Source: Gracilaria domingensis (lineage: Eukaryota; Rhodophyta; Florideophyceae; Gracilariales; Gracilariaceae). From it: DNA of 56,648 bases. A program made the position numbers and the translations under genes. Below the pieces are notes generated by a model, which was not told the origin of the DNA, ran no database searches, and worked only from the letters and a program-made list of their open reading frames with translations. Each line of letters begins with the position of its first letter. The first letter of the stretch is position 1. Of the stretch, positions 33,269-46,700 are shown piece by piece. The stretch spans positions 40,655 to 97,302 of the forward strand of contig VCMS01000344.1 of NCBI GenBank assembly GCA_022539475.1, given 5' to 3'.

Positions 33269-36200
33269 TCAAACTTCTATGTGGATCACACCACCGGCTT
33301 CGCGGAACTTCTCGTGCTTCACCCGCGAAAGCGGCTTATTTAGCATGTCGGCAACCATGGAATCCGTCGGGCAGTAGAACAGTACAATCGCCTTGGCCTG
33401 CAGAGCTTCTCGAGTGAAGTGGAACCGAATCTCAATGTGTTTGGTTCTCCTGTTCACCACTCCGTTTCGAGCAAGGTCAATGCTGCCCTGGTCGTCAACA
33501 TACATGGGAGTTCGTTCAACCAGCAGCTTCACAGACCCGTCTGCTTCCATGCCAATCACACTGCCAATGCCGTTCCAAAGTCGCCTAAGCCAGATCGCTT
33601 CCTTGGTGCCAGAGCACAAGCTCACGTACTCAGCCTCTGCACTCGACAGAGCAACTACCTCCTGTTGACGAGACGACCACGACACAGCACCACCGCACAT
33701 CATGAACAAGTATCCACTAGTGGACTTGCGGTTGGCAACATCGCCAGCCCAGTCAGAGCCCACATAGCCGTGCAATTGCAAATCGGTGCTGGAGCCATAC
33801 GTCAACCCGAACGTGGTAGTGCCATTGAGGTAGCGAAGGACACGCTTGACCGCCTTCCAGTGAGTGTTTCCCGGCTTCTCAACATACTTGGCCAGCTTAG
33901 CCACAGCATATGAGATGTCCGGACGAGTTCCCACAGAGAGATACATAAGGTAGCCAATCGCCTGACGATACGGTACATGCGTGAGCACTTCCTCGTCAAC
34001 AGACAAGTCCACACCGCACTCCATAGGAGTGTCAACGGGTTTCGACAGCTGCATGCCAAATCGCTCCAGGACCTTGTTCGGGTACGCTGACTGCGTCAAG
34101 TACAGCTCTCGCTTGGTTCTGTCTCGATGGATTTCAAATCCAAGAACCATGCGAGCTTCTTTGAGGTCCTTCATGCGGAAACGACTTGACAGCTCTGCCT
34201 TCACACGTTCCACGGTTTTCATGCTCGGACTCGCAATCAGCAAGTCGTCAACACACAGAGCAATGATAACCAAGAAACCCAGTATGATCCCGGTGTAGAC
34301 ACACTCGTTTGCGTCATTCGGCTTGAGGTGCTTTTTACGAACAAGGAAGGCGTATATCTTGGCGTGCCACTGTCTTGGTGCTCGTCTAAGCCCATAGATT
34401 GCTTTCTTCAATCGGCACACCAAGTCCTCCTTTTCCTGCTGTGTGAACCCCATTGGCTGCACCATGTACACTGTCTCGTCAAGGTCACCGTTCAGAAACG
34501 CAGTCTTCACGTCCATCTGGTGCAAGTGAAAGTCTCGTACGGCAGTCACAGACAAGATCATTCTGATGGATGTGAACTTCACCACAGGTGCATAAGTCTC
34601 TGAGAAGTCCACACCCTCGATCTGCAGGAAGCCTCTTGCAACTACACGAGCCTTGTCACGCACTGTCGGTTCACCAGATGACGAAGCCTCATACTTCTGT
34701 ACATACACCCACTTGGACGAAATCACGTTGCTGTCTGCTGGCCTTGGCACTAGATCCCACGTGTCGTGCTCCATCAACGATTGATACTCACTCTTCATCG
34801 CCTTCTTCCAAGCTTCGGAATCAAGACGTGACACTGCGTCACCGTACGACGAAGGAGTATCATCACTGGCTGTAAGGAAAGCACTGGAACGACCCCACCA
34901 TGAGGATGTCGTCTTTCCTTGACGTGTGGATCTACGAAGGGGCTGCGTCTCTGTCACTCCCGGCTCATCATGTGCGTCTGGTTTGGTGTCTTCATCCGTA
35001 CTGGCATTCGTGGTACTCTCGTGAGAAGCTGGTGCAGAAGGGTCATCTTCAGAATCATCGGTGGATGTGTCAGAGGTTGAGGCTTCAGCAGCTCCCGACT
35101 TGTCGACCAAGTCGATTTCCACACAGTCCTCGTGTTCAGAGTGCTCGTCACTTTCAGTTCCAGAGCACTCGTCAAACCTCACATCTCGTGACACAATCAC
35201 CTTCTTCTTCTGGCTGTCCCACAACTTGTATCCGTGGGAGCCTGAAGTGTACCCAATGAAGATGGCTTCCACTGCACGCTCTTCCAGCTTCTTCAACTTG
35301 TGATCAACCACCTTGTACCAGCAACGGCTACCAAACACACGCAGATTGCTCAGATCAGGCTTCTGTCCATGCCACAGCTCAAACGGAGTCACGTCACTCG
35401 GAAGCGCTTTGCAGGTCACTCTGTTGCGCACATACACAGAACCATTCAGAGCCTCAGCCCAAAAGCTTTTTGGCACATTCTTGTGATGCAACATCGACCT
35501 GACCAAGTCCATGAGTGTGCGATTGAACCTCTCGGCAAGCCCGTTCTGCTGTGGATTGTAAGGCACAGTTCGCTGATGCTCAATACAGTACTGCTCCAGT
35601 TTCTCGGAGAATCGATTGGACAGGTACTCACCACCGTTGTCTGTGCGCAAAGCACGCAGCACACTTTTACGAGCGGTGATGGTAAGCACCTTCCTGCCCA
35701 TCTGGTTCTCCACAAACCTGAGCCACTTGATGAACATCCGGAACACCTCATCCTTCGTCTTGAGCATGTAGAGAAAGCAGTAATGGCTGTGGTCATCGAT
35801 GAATCTGACAAAGTAGTGCGAGCCTCCCAAGGACTTCACGTTCACTGCACCCGAAATATCAGAGTGTACCAGGTCCAGTACGTGTTCAGCTCGTTCCCCC
35901 CCTTGCTTGAGAGTCGGAGCACGGGTTGCTTTGCCCACTACAAATGAGCCACACACATCCACCTTCGGAGCCACGTCCACATTCAGACCTGACACAACGC
36001 CATTTCGAGCCATCTGCTTGATATCTTCCACATTCACATGAGCCATTCGAGCATGCCAAAGAGACAAGTCTGACACAAGCGCACTGTCCGTGTCCGTGAG
36101 CTGTTTTGCAGCAGTTCAAAGTTAGTACAGGTCTTTGACGCGTCGCCCCACGGCAACCACTTTTGACCCCTTGTACACACATACCTTTTCTTTGTCAAAC

Positions 36201-37303
36201 ACTACCGTGCAGTCCAGATCACAAATCTGTGACACAGACAACAAGTGGTACCGTAAGTTGGGCACGTGTACCACCTGCTTTAGCTTGCACTTACGCTTGG
36301 ACCCTTCAACTGTCAGATCGAGCTCCACACTTCCATGACCAACAGACTGCAACTTGGAATCATTGCCGATACTCCCACCCGACGACACCTTTGTCTCGTA
36401 CGTTTGGAACATTGAGTCATCATAAGTCATGTGCGCAGGAGCTCCAGAGTCAACAATCCAGTCACTGTTAGTGGCCTTGTCGGCACCATTTACAATGAGG
36501 CATACAAAGTCAGAATCGCTGCCGCCCGTACCTTGCTCATTGTTGAGCGCGGTATGTACACTTGGGTGAGCAGCATCGATCTGATCCTTGTTAGCCCCAT
36601 CACGTTGCTTCTTGAAACAGTTCTTCTGGATATGACCCTTTATGCCACAATAGTAACACACAACCGACTTCAATGACTTCCTACGAAACTGGCGTCCCAC
36701 GAGTGCTGCATCACCACCGGACTCCTCCTTGGCACGATCACTCATACGTTGCTCTTCTTGCAACAAACGGCTCTTCACAAACTCCATGGTGAGTTGGCGA
36801 TCTCCGATCGTGGTGTCAATTGCAATAATGAGGTGCTCAAAACGTTCCGGAAGTCCACACAGAGCGGCCATGGCAATGTCCTCTTCTTCGACGTTGACGT
36901 CCATACTCTTGAGGTCGGAGACCAAGTGCCGAACACGATTGATGAATTGTAACATCTTCTCGTCCTCGCGCATCTTGACAGAGTAGAAGGCACGTCTGGC
37001 GTTGATTCGGTTCAGAAGAGTCTTGCGTTGGAACACATTGCAGATGGCCTTGCATGCGTCAGCAGCAGTGTCAATGTCTCTAGTGTGATCCAAGTGCTCA
37101 TCGGCAAGCGTGAGTCCAATGATCGCTCTAGCCCTTTCGTCTCGGATTTGCCATTTTGCCAGTTCCTCTTCATCGGTGGGTGCAGAAGTGGTGAGATGGT
37201 TCTTGAGGTCATTCAGTGCAAGTACGTACTGAATCTTCTGCTTCCAGGTGTGGAAGCTATCCTCACCCAACTTCTCGATCTTGAGCCCACTGAACGAATC
37301 CAT
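33269..37303 (-). pseudogene. Cop-B gag-pol, copy B-4 (best preserved)
   Basis: One reading frame of about 1344 codons from MDSFSGLKIEKLG (37303) to HIEV, the expected length for a whole copia polyprotein. Order: Gag, CCHC knuckle (CYYCGIKGHIQKNC), protease DSGAPAHM, integrase zinc motif and D, D-x35-E core (VHSDIS, RTDNGG, GLAERF), acidic linker, RT (MDVKTAFLNGDL, CVDDLLIAS) and RNase H (SDWAGD, SSAEAEY, YVDDQGS, ADMLNKPL). Two stops only 6 nt apart (TGA at 36116-36118, TAA at 36122-36124) interrupt it just before the integrase zinc region, where other copies read DLYYLCTAA. Both look like single C-to-A changes. The zinc motif's CDSC reads CGSF here, so one Cys is also lost. RT is CVDD. Confidence 0.93.
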
Positions 37304-38184
37304 GTTGTAAGAAGGGAACAGGGGAGCAAATCAAATACGGCGGTGGCGGGTAGACAGCAACGGCAAACAACGACAGCAAACAACGACAGCAAACAACAAC
37401 AGCAAACAACAACAACAGCAAACAACAACAACAGCAAACAACAACAACGGCAAACAACAACAACAACCACAACAAAAACTTCAATAGTCGGGACCACTGG
37501 CAGGAACTAAATTCCCAGTACCCTAGGGGATCGGACCCCTGACCCCCGGAGACCCTCCGGGTAGGAAACGACTTCTGCAGTCTACCTCCTCCTGCGTTCC
37601 AGCAGAAGGCGAGTTGCTCTCTACGAGGCGTCCAAAGGATGGTTAATGACCAAAGATATGTCTTCACCACTTCACCCAATCTGGATTCTTGCAAGAACTT
37701 GCGCGACCTCGAAACTGCAGCTACTATGACAAACCAAGGTACGCTCCTAACGAGCAGACAATAATGCCCACACGCGGCCTGATCCTGAGAAGGAGGTCAG
37801 CCTTCGGTACGTCGCCTCCCCGCTCAACCGAGGTTGCACGGATCAAAAGCTCGTTTCGGTTTGCCTTCACCACAGATCAAGAACCCGACACAAAGTCAGG
37901 TCAACAACAACAAAGGTCAGCCACCCAAGTCCAACAGTGCGTCACGGCACCCCGTCCACTTCAGCACTCGCGGTACTACCATGTATTCCGACCGACACCG
38001 TTATCCGCCCCGAAGGACCGGTGGGAGCCCGCTCGACAGCACGTCCGCTTTGGTTCAAGCCGCCAGACTAACGTCCCCGATTGCTCGGATCAACCGCTCG
38101 TCGCTGGACCTCAAATGACGACCCCAAACGCTGAGCACACACAGTGCACAGACTTCAACAACTGCTGAGCACACACGCAGTGCA
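37304..38184 (-). other. Cop-B leader of B-4, gag-proximal part
   Basis: Leader with a GUU-rich sense tract (37366-37480) and the structured module (37491-37710). It is interrupted at 38185 by N-2 and resumes at 42619. Confidence 0.82.
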
Positions 38185-39131
38185 TGTTAGAGGTTATAGC
38201 TGGGATCGGAAAGTTGACATGAGGAAGGATGGGGGGATGCAAGGGAAGTTCGCCAGCTCTCGCTCGGAATTTACTTGGAGATGCTCGAGTCACCGCTTAT
38301 ATAGAGCTACTTTGCGCAACCATCGCACAACTCTAACTCCAAGCAATACCTAAACCACTAGCTAGAGAAACTCAATACTACCAATCATCTTCTAACATGA
38401 CATGGTAACACTCCCACACTATCATGGCAGCTTACAACAACAAAGCACAACAGTGCACAACAGTGCACAACAAGTTACGTGCCTACACATAACCATGACC
38501 ATGCACAGATTCACATAGTGGCAACACACTGTAATCCCTACACGACACCATAACAGTTACGTACGAGCTCACCAACAGCAACTCACCACAAACTCACTTC
38601 AAGTCCTACGTCACTAACAACAGCACACTGTAATCCTCTTGACACCGCATCAACTCTTCACCATAGTGCCCAAGTCACATCAAGCTGTCCTACATGTCCA
38701 CGTACATACGTGTGTACCCTGTGCATCATGTACAGTATGCCCAGTGTACTAGCTACACACGTGTACCCCGGACACAACCCATTAGCGCCACAACACTTGT
38801 ACGAACCACAATGCATATGACCATTTGCAGTAGCCAATCAGAAGCCCGTTTCACGTTCACTTTGCGCAGAGGCGCATATGCGCTTTTCCAACGGCACCCT
38901 CCAAAACAGCCCATGCTCCCCAGCACTTTTGGTTTTCAGTGACAGCACAGGGTCAACATCCAACACAGCATTCCAATGTAGCCGTAAACGTTCAACCCAT
39001 ACTGAGTATACCACACAGCAACATAGTATAACCAACAGAACAACATCAATCTCGGTTTCACATACCAAGGTACCATTCTAGACTCCACACATCTCAGCTC
39101 CTTGATGTCAGTGACAGCATGACTTCCAACA
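38185..39131 (-). mobile_element. 3' LTR of N-2
   Basis: 947 bp. On its outer plus-strand side lie PPT2, then the 360-bp LTR-like extension to 39491, then PPT1. Confidence 0.92.
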
Positions 39132-39562
39132 CCCTCCCTCTGTTACTGACTTCAAACAACCAGCGCTCCTGGCCAAGTACATGCTAAGTAACAAGTCGGG
39201 CAGTCAGGAAACCAGCGTCACTGCACTTAAACCTTACGATGGCCAACGGTGACAACCAAACATCAAGTGCAGTTATTGTGTGACCAAGTCCACGGGTGTA
39301 CCGTTCTAACAGTATATCAAGATCATAGTTCTGTTCTATACGATTCGGATGTTCTGGAAACACCCTCCTTTTGTCACATGCTCTGAACTTCTTACTCATC
39401 CTTCGTATGGCAACGAAGGCAACAGCTTCCGGTTCAAACAGACATCAGCAACAGACAGTGAGAGCCTAAGTCTGAGGATGTTACTCTGACACCCTCCCTC
39501 TCTCACTGGCTTTGAACTTCTCTCAGAAACAAAATGCACCTCAGAGTCCTTCACAAAAGGGA

Positions 39563-40529
39563 TCTAGACGTCCACAAGTTACCACATTCTAGACACCGAA
39601 GACAAATGTTGCTCCGAGCATGTAACACATAACAACCTCTCGGAGCACTATTACTCACAGTACTTCAACCAGACATGCAAACACACGCAACCTTCTGGTT
39701 CAAGACCGATTTTCTGAACACCGGACATGCAACAAATAGCAACCTTCCAGTTCAACATCACCTTCGTAACAGCTGGACATGCAAAAGAGAGCAACCTTTC
39801 AGCTCAACAAATCTCTTCAAACAGCGGACATGCAAAATCACAGCAACCTTCCGCGAATAACACACAAAGAGAATTGCAACACAAGCATCCTGGACTTGCA
39901 AAATGACAACCTTCCAGGCCCCGTCCATACAAAATGATGTCCTACACACTCAGGCATGAAACACTCAACCTCCTGAGTCAATTAGCTCTTTCATTCACAC
40001 CGGACATGCAGACACATAGCAATCTTCCAGTGGCAACAAATTGAAACAAAGAGCAAAGAGAAACATCACAAGCGATGAAACAAACACTCAGGCATGAAAC
40101 ACTCAACCTCCTGAATCAAAACAGCTCTTCCATACACCGGACATACATACAAGTAGCAACCTCCCGGTAACATGAAAACAACATGGAGAGCAAAACACAC
40201 ATCACAAGTGATCAATAGTACACTCAGGCATGAAACACTCAACCTACTGAGTCAAACAGCTCTTCCGTACACACCGGACATGCAGACAAATAGCAACCTT
40301 CCGGTACAACATAAGTAAAGCGAAGAGCACAGCACACATCCCGGGCATACATAATGACAACCTTCTGAGCCTGCGTAAGGAAGTCACGATAACAACGAAC
40401 AAGTAACATCGCAACTTTCCAAAGTTGATACAAAGAAGAGCTCAGACATGTTCAACAACAAACACCGAGGAAGTGTCATAAACGAATCTCACACACACAG
40501 TCTCAGGCAGGAAACACTCCACCTCCTGA
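39563..40529 (-). repeat. hairpin array of N-2
   Basis: The same hairpin series as in N-1, read on the minus strand, from TCAGG/CCTGA at the 40.5 kb end to TCTAGA/TCTAGA (39563-39568 with 39588-39593). Order and spacing match N-1. A few stem bases differ, for example a mismatch in the AGCTGGA/TCCAGCT stem near 39770-39810. Confidence 0.83.
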
Positions 40530-41652
40530 ACTGTAGCGAGAATAACAACAACAAACTGCAAGCGATCGGGTGCATAAGGAACTAAGATTCCTGGTACCCT
40601 AGGGAGTCGGACCCCTGACCCCCGGAGACCCTCCGGGTAGGAAACGACTTTCTTCTGTCTACCTCCTCCTGCGTTCCAAGAGAAGGCGCGTCGCTCTCTA
40701 CGAGACGTCCAGAGGATGGTTAGTGACCAAAGATATGCCTTCACCAAGTTAAACCCTCTCTGGTCTCTTGCAAGAACTTGCGCGACCCTGATACTGCAGG
40801 TACTATGACAAACCGAGGTACGCTTCCAGCAAGCAAACAATCAAGTTCACAAGCGGCCTGATCCTGAAAAGGAGGTCAGCCTACGACACGTCGCCTCCCC
40901 GCACCACCGCAGCAGTACGGATCAAAAGCTCGTTTCAGTTTGTCTTCCCAACAGATCAAGAACCCAACACACAGTCAGGTCACACACAACAAAGGTGAAC
41001 CACCCCTGTTCGATGCAGTACGTCACGGCACCCCGTCAACTTCAGCACTCGCGGTACTACCAGGTCTTCCGACCGACACCGTTATCTGCCCCGAGGGACC
41101 GGTGGGAGCCCGCTCGACAGCGCCTCCGAATTGGTTCAAGCCGCCAGACTAACGTCCCCGATTGCTCGGATCAACCGCTCGACGCACCGAAACCCAAGTG
41201 ATCACCACAAATGCCGAGCACACAGGCAGTGCCCGGACTTCAACGAAAAAACGAATGCTGAGCACAACACACAAGTGCACAGACTTCAACGACAACGGTA
41301 CTCAACCCCTCGGATCAGAACCCGCAAACACGACACGGGGATCACAACAACGAAAACAGAGGCGAGAAACCAACAAAGCCGATAGCGATCGACGAAAACG
41401 AAAATGAACTAGAAACCAAACAGAATCATGAAAGTAGAACAACGTCGAACCACTACCACCACAACGCCCTCAGGAAAGAACGCAAACCAAGAGGGAAATA
41501 CAACACCACCAAACCAGTCAACGACAAGAAACACGACGGCAAACAACCATCGAAAACATCAACAACGGCGTTCAACAACACGGTCGGCGGTGAGGGAGAG
41601 CGGCGGAAAGGGAAACCTCAAGACGAACGACAAACGGCAGAGGTCAGCGGGG

Positions 41653-41666
41653 CTGGGCCCATAACC
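41653..41666 (-). other. primer-binding site of N-2
   Basis: Minus-strand GGTTATGGGCCCAG directly after the 5' LTR. Confidence 0.88.
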
Positions 41667-42613
41667 TGTTAGAGGTTATAGCTGGGATCGGAAAGTTGAC
41701 ATGAGGAAGGATGGGGGGATGCAAGGGAAGTTCGCCAGCTCTCGCTCGGAATTTACTTGGAGGTGTTCGAGTCACCGCTTATATAGAGCTACTTTGCGCA
41801 ACCATCGCACAACTCTAACTCCAAGCAATACCTAAACCACTAGCTAGAGAAACTCAATACTACCAATCATCTTCTAACATGACATGGTAACACTCCCACA
41901 CTATCATGGCAGCTTACAACAACAAAGCACAACAGTGCACAACAGTGCACAACAAGTTACGTGCCTACACATAACCATGACCATGCACAGATTCACATAG
42001 TGGCAACACACTGTAATCCCTACACGACACCATAACAGTTACGTACGAGCTCACCAACAGCAACTCACCACAAACTCACTTCAAGTCCTACGTCACTAAC
42101 AACAGCACACTGTAATCCTCTTGACACCGCATCAACTCTTCACCATAGTGCCCAACTCACATCAAGCTGTCCTACATGTCCACGTACATACGTGTGTACC
42201 CTGTGCATCATGTACAGTATGCCCAGTGTACTAGCTACACACGTGTACCCCGGACACAACCCATTAGCGCCACAACACTTGTACGAACCACAATGCATAT
42301 GACCATTTGCAGTAGCCAATCAGAAGCCCGTTTCACGTTCACTTTGCGCAGAGGCGCATATGCGCTTTTCCAACGGCACCCTCCAAAACAGCCCATGCTC
42401 CCCAGCACTTTTGGTTTTCAGTGACAGCACAGGGTCAACATCCAACACAGCATTCCAATGTAGCCGTAAACGTTCAACCCATACTGAGTATACCACACAG
42501 CAACATAGTATAACCAACAGAACAACATCAATCTCGGTTTCACATACCAAGGTACCATTCTAGACTCCACACATCTCAGCTCCTTGATGTCAGTGACAGC
42601 ATGACTTCCAACA
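41667..42613 (-). mobile_element. 5' LTR of N-2
   Basis: 947 bp, starting TGTTGGAAGTC on the minus strand next to the TSD; nearly identical to the 3' LTR. Confidence 0.92.
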
Positions 42614-42618
42614 GTGCA

Positions 42619-42972
42619 CAGAGTTCAACAACGAACAGTCCTCAACCTCTCGGATCAGAACCCGCAACACGACGCGGGGATCCCAACAATAACGACAGAG
42701 GGAGAGCAAACGAAACGGATAGCGATCGACAACACGGGCAACAACGAGCGCCCAAACACAATCACGATACAGAATCCACGTCGAACCACTACCACCCCAA
42801 CGCCCTCAGGGAGGAACGCAAGACCGAAAGGAGAAGATCAACACCAACCAACAACACGGTCAACACACCCGACGCAACGACGAAGATACCTAGAAAGGAA
42901 AACAGCGAAGCGGGTGAACGGCGGTGAGGGAGAGCGGCGATAGACGACCGATAACGGCAGAGGTCAGCGGGG
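42619..42972 (-). other. Cop-B leader of B-4, primer-proximal part
   Basis: Continuation of the B-4 leader after N-2, nearly identical to 50380-50738 in B-5. No gene seen. Confidence 0.8.
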
Positions 42973-42986
42973 CTGGGCCCATAACC
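42973..42986 (-). other. primer-binding site of B-4
   Basis: Minus-strand GGTTATGGGCCCAG after the 5' LTR. Confidence 0.88.
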
Positions 42987-43764
42987 TGATGGAGGTTATA
43001 GCTGAAAAAGGAAGGTTGAGAGAAAGGATATAGGGAATGAAAGGAAGTTCGCCAGCTCTGGCTCGGAATTTACTTGGAGGTGCTCGAGTCACCGCTTATA
43101 TAGAACTACTTTGCGCAACCATCGCAAACCTCCAACTCCAACCAATACCTAAACCAATAGCTAGAGAAACTCAATAATACCAATCATCTCCTAACATAAC
43201 ATGGTAACACTCCCACACTATCATGGCAGCTTACAACAACAAAGCACAACAGTGCACAACAGTGCACAACAAGTTACGTGCCTACACATAACCATGACCA
43301 TGCACAGATTCACATAGTGCCAACACACTGTAATCCCTACACGACACCATAACAGTTACGTACGAGCTCACCAACAGCAACTCACCACAAACTTACTTCA
43401 AGTCCTACGTCACCAACAACACTACACTGTAATCCTCTTGACACCGCATCAACTCTTCACCATAGTGCCCAAGATACACCAAGCTGTCCTACATGTCCAC
43501 GTACATACGTGTGTACTCTGTGCATCTTGTACAGTTTGCCCAGTATACTAGCTATACACGTGTACTCCGGAAACAACCCATTAGCGCCACAACACTTGTA
43601 CGAACCACAATGCATATGACCATTTGCAGTAGCCAATCAGAAGCCCGTTTCACGTTAAGTTTGCGCAGAGGCGCATGTGCGCTTTTCCAACGGCACCCTT
43701 CAAAACAGCCCATGCTCCCCAGCACTTTTGGTATTCAATGACAGCACAGGGTCAACATCCAACA
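42987..43764 (-). mobile_element. 5' LTR of B-4
   Basis: 778 bp Cop-B LTR joined on its right to A2 gag. Its inner end (GCTGAAAAAGGAAGG, then an ATAT variant) matches the truncated LTR at 50753 rather than its own partner at 32471. Confidence 0.9.
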
Positions 43765-46700
43765 GCATGGGCAAGGAGGCTGCCGTTCCAGAAACTCATA
43801 AGGCCCCTATGCTCTTGGCTTCTATTGATCCGCAGAGTTCGTTGGAGTCGACTGCAGCCGCGTTGCGTACCAAGGAAATATCAGAACTGACTTGGGACTA
43901 CGTCGCTACCACACTCATCGATGAGTACAATGCACGTCATATAACCTCTGGCCGTAGTCGCAGTCGCAAGAAGAACAGAGGAAAAGGTTCCGAAAGGCAG
44001 TCTGGTACCTCTGCAAGTGCCAACCATCGAGATGGAAATGACTCCGATGATGCTCCGACTGCTCGTGCACTGGCGGCTGGCAGCACCAATGGTCATCACT
44101 GTGACTTTTGTGATCGTGATGGACACACCCAGGATCGATGCTACATGAACCCAGACAATCCCGACAACCATTTGCCGAAGAGTATTCTGGACAAGTTGGC
44201 ATTCAAGTCCAAGGAGAAGCCCAAGACATCGTCAAAATCTTCCGGTCAATCGTCCAAGATCGAAATCGCGGGCATGTCTATGGAAAAGACAACGGTTCTA
44301 CCACCCACGAAAAGAGACATGGACACTTACGCAGATAGTGGAGCGACCTCGCACTACTTCCATTCGCCTTCTGTATTCGTTCCTAGCACACTGCATGACG
44401 TGGAGGAGCGTGTTATACAGCTCGCGGACAAGAACTGTGTGTCTGCAACTCAACGTGGATATGTGATTTTGCCCTTCGAGAACGTGAATCTACGTCTGAC
44501 CGATGCGTTGTTGGTTCCCTCCATGGAGTACAACTTGGTTTCAGTGCGGTGCTTAGCCGACAAACAGATTGAATCTCGTTTCCATTCTTCAGATTTTCGT
44601 GTGATTCATGAAAATGGTCTGCACATTGGGTCAGGAAAGCGCGATAAACGTTCCGGACTGTACACTTTGCCGGAACCGATAGTGCATTTCACTCATGACC
44701 GCGCTCTTATCTCCAACCAAGTCGATTTGGAATGCGCACTGAAGGCCTCGATGACTGCTCTAGCACAACTGTGGCAGCGAAGACTAGCGCACATGAACCC
44801 GAGGGACTTGCAGGTTGTTCACAAACATGCCGATGGTGTGCCTCGCCTGGCTGAAATGGAGGAGGTATGTCGGCCATGCCGTCTCGGAAAAGCACACAAA
44901 CTACCGTTTCCTGGTTCATTTGTTCGTGAATCGTCAGTTGGTGACAAAGTGCACACTGATATCATCGGACCACTAACGATATGTCCTCATTGGATTCATG
45001 AAGCATCGTAGCGAACTCAATGATGTGTATGATGCTGTCGCGCAGAAGCTCAAGCAGCTTGGAGGAGTGGTGGTGAAGAAACTGCACTCGGATGACGCTA
45101 AGGAGTACATTGCGTTGCAAGACAATCCAGACAATGAATTCGAGGATACTTCTTTCTCACCTGCGTACACTCCGGAACACAACGCCATAGCCGAGCGCAT
45201 CAATCGTACCATGGAGGAAGCTGCTCGAGCTATGCTCATTCAGGCCAATCTACCGGAATGTTTGTGGGTGTTTGCATTGAAACATGTACTTTTCGTGCGG
45301 AATCGTGTTCCACATTCAACTACTGGAAGCACTCCGCACTCGTTGATGACTGGCAACAGGCCGACGTTGAAGCACAATCGTGTTTTTGGATGTGCTGCTT
45401 TCGTACTCAAGATGATCGAAGGAACCAAGTTCGAGTCTCGTGCACTTGAGGGGTGTACTTGCAGACTCTTGAGCATGGTGTGTTCGACATACTTGTTAGG
45501 GATGGTGATGGTATACCGCGCATCATGCGCTCTCGTCACGTCACCTTTGACGAGGATTCTTTCCCCGGTGCCGAATACTTGGAGGAGTACATGGAGGATG
45601 AGAGTGCATCTGGCACTGATTAAACTTCGGACCCCGAGTCATGCTCTGACTCCTACGGCTCTTGCTCAGGCAACCAAGTACACGAAGTGAATGTGGACGA
45701 CATTTGTGACACTCCGAGTGGCACTGATGATGAATCTGCGTTAGAATCTGACCCGACCGCCGAGGAAGCACCACCACCACTGGGTATTGAGAGCAGTGAT
45801 GATGGTGAGGAAAATGTTGAAAGTGCCAGCTCTGGTGATGAAAGTGAGCATGAGCCTCCGAACAGCACAGATCACACGTCCACTGACAACATCAGCGAAT
45901 CTGCGGAGCCATCGCGATACCCGCAGCGCACGCGTCGTGCTCCGCGGAGGTGGTTTATGGCTGGGTCTGCCACCACTTCTGCTGTTCAAGTGACGACGAG
46001 TGATGAACCCACACTTAAGGAAGCAATGTCTGCGACGCCAATGGAGCAAAGCCTGTGGCGAGCAGCCATCGAAGATGAGCTTGCATCACTTGAGTCCAAG
46101 AATACTTGGCGTGAGGACAAATCTCCTGCACAGCAACCACTTCCAACGCACATTGTTCTCAAGGTAAAGCGTAATGCCGAAGGTTCAGTCGAACGCTTCA
46201 AGGCTCGAGTGGTGGCTGGTGGTAATCATCAGACCTTTGGTGAGAACTACATGGAGACATATGCACCAGTGGTTTCTTTCGGCATAGTACGTTTCTTCCT
46301 GTACTTGACCTTATGTTTGCAAATGTACATTGCTCAGGTGGATGTGAAGACCGCATTCCTCAACGGCGATCTCGGCGAGGACGTTTGGGTCATGTCACCG
46401 CGTGGTGTTCCAGGACTTGGCTCACGATGCTACAAGCTTCAAAAGGCAATGTATGGACTGAAGCAAGCACATCTAGCCTGGCACATCAAGTTCACACGCG
46501 GTCTTGCAGACATTGGTTTTGAAGAGCTGCCAAGCGCACCTTGCGTGTTCCGACGCCCCAGTGAACACAAAGGCTACGCCTACATCCTGGTGTACGTTGA
46601 CGATCTGTTAATCTTCACTCCGTCCACGGAAGAGCGATCTGGGATCTTGGAGGAGCTTAGGAGTCTGTACGAGATTCGCGTTGAGAATAAAGTGACGCTT

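Larger units (their letters stand above)
38185..42613 (-). mobile_element. N-2: complete non-autonomous LTR element
   Basis: 4429 bp with two 947-bp LTRs, a perfect TSD gtgca (38180-38184 and 42614-42618), a primer site and two purine tracts. It is uninterrupted and almost colinear with N-1, so it is the better reference copy. Only a handful of differences separate its LTRs, which implies very recent movement. It has no gag or pol domain in any frame. Confidence 0.94.
32471..43764 (-). mobile_element. B-4: Cop-B element with N-2 nested inside
   Basis: Has both LTRs, a purine tract, gag-pol, leader and primer site in minus orientation; about 6.86 kb without N-2. The flanks do not match: A1 gag after codon 16 on the left, A2 gag from MGKEAAV on the right. 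The two LTRs also differ at many positions: the left one resembles the LTR at 25961, the right one the LTR at 50753. B-4 is therefore likely a product of recombination between two Cop-B insertions. Confidence 0.85.
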
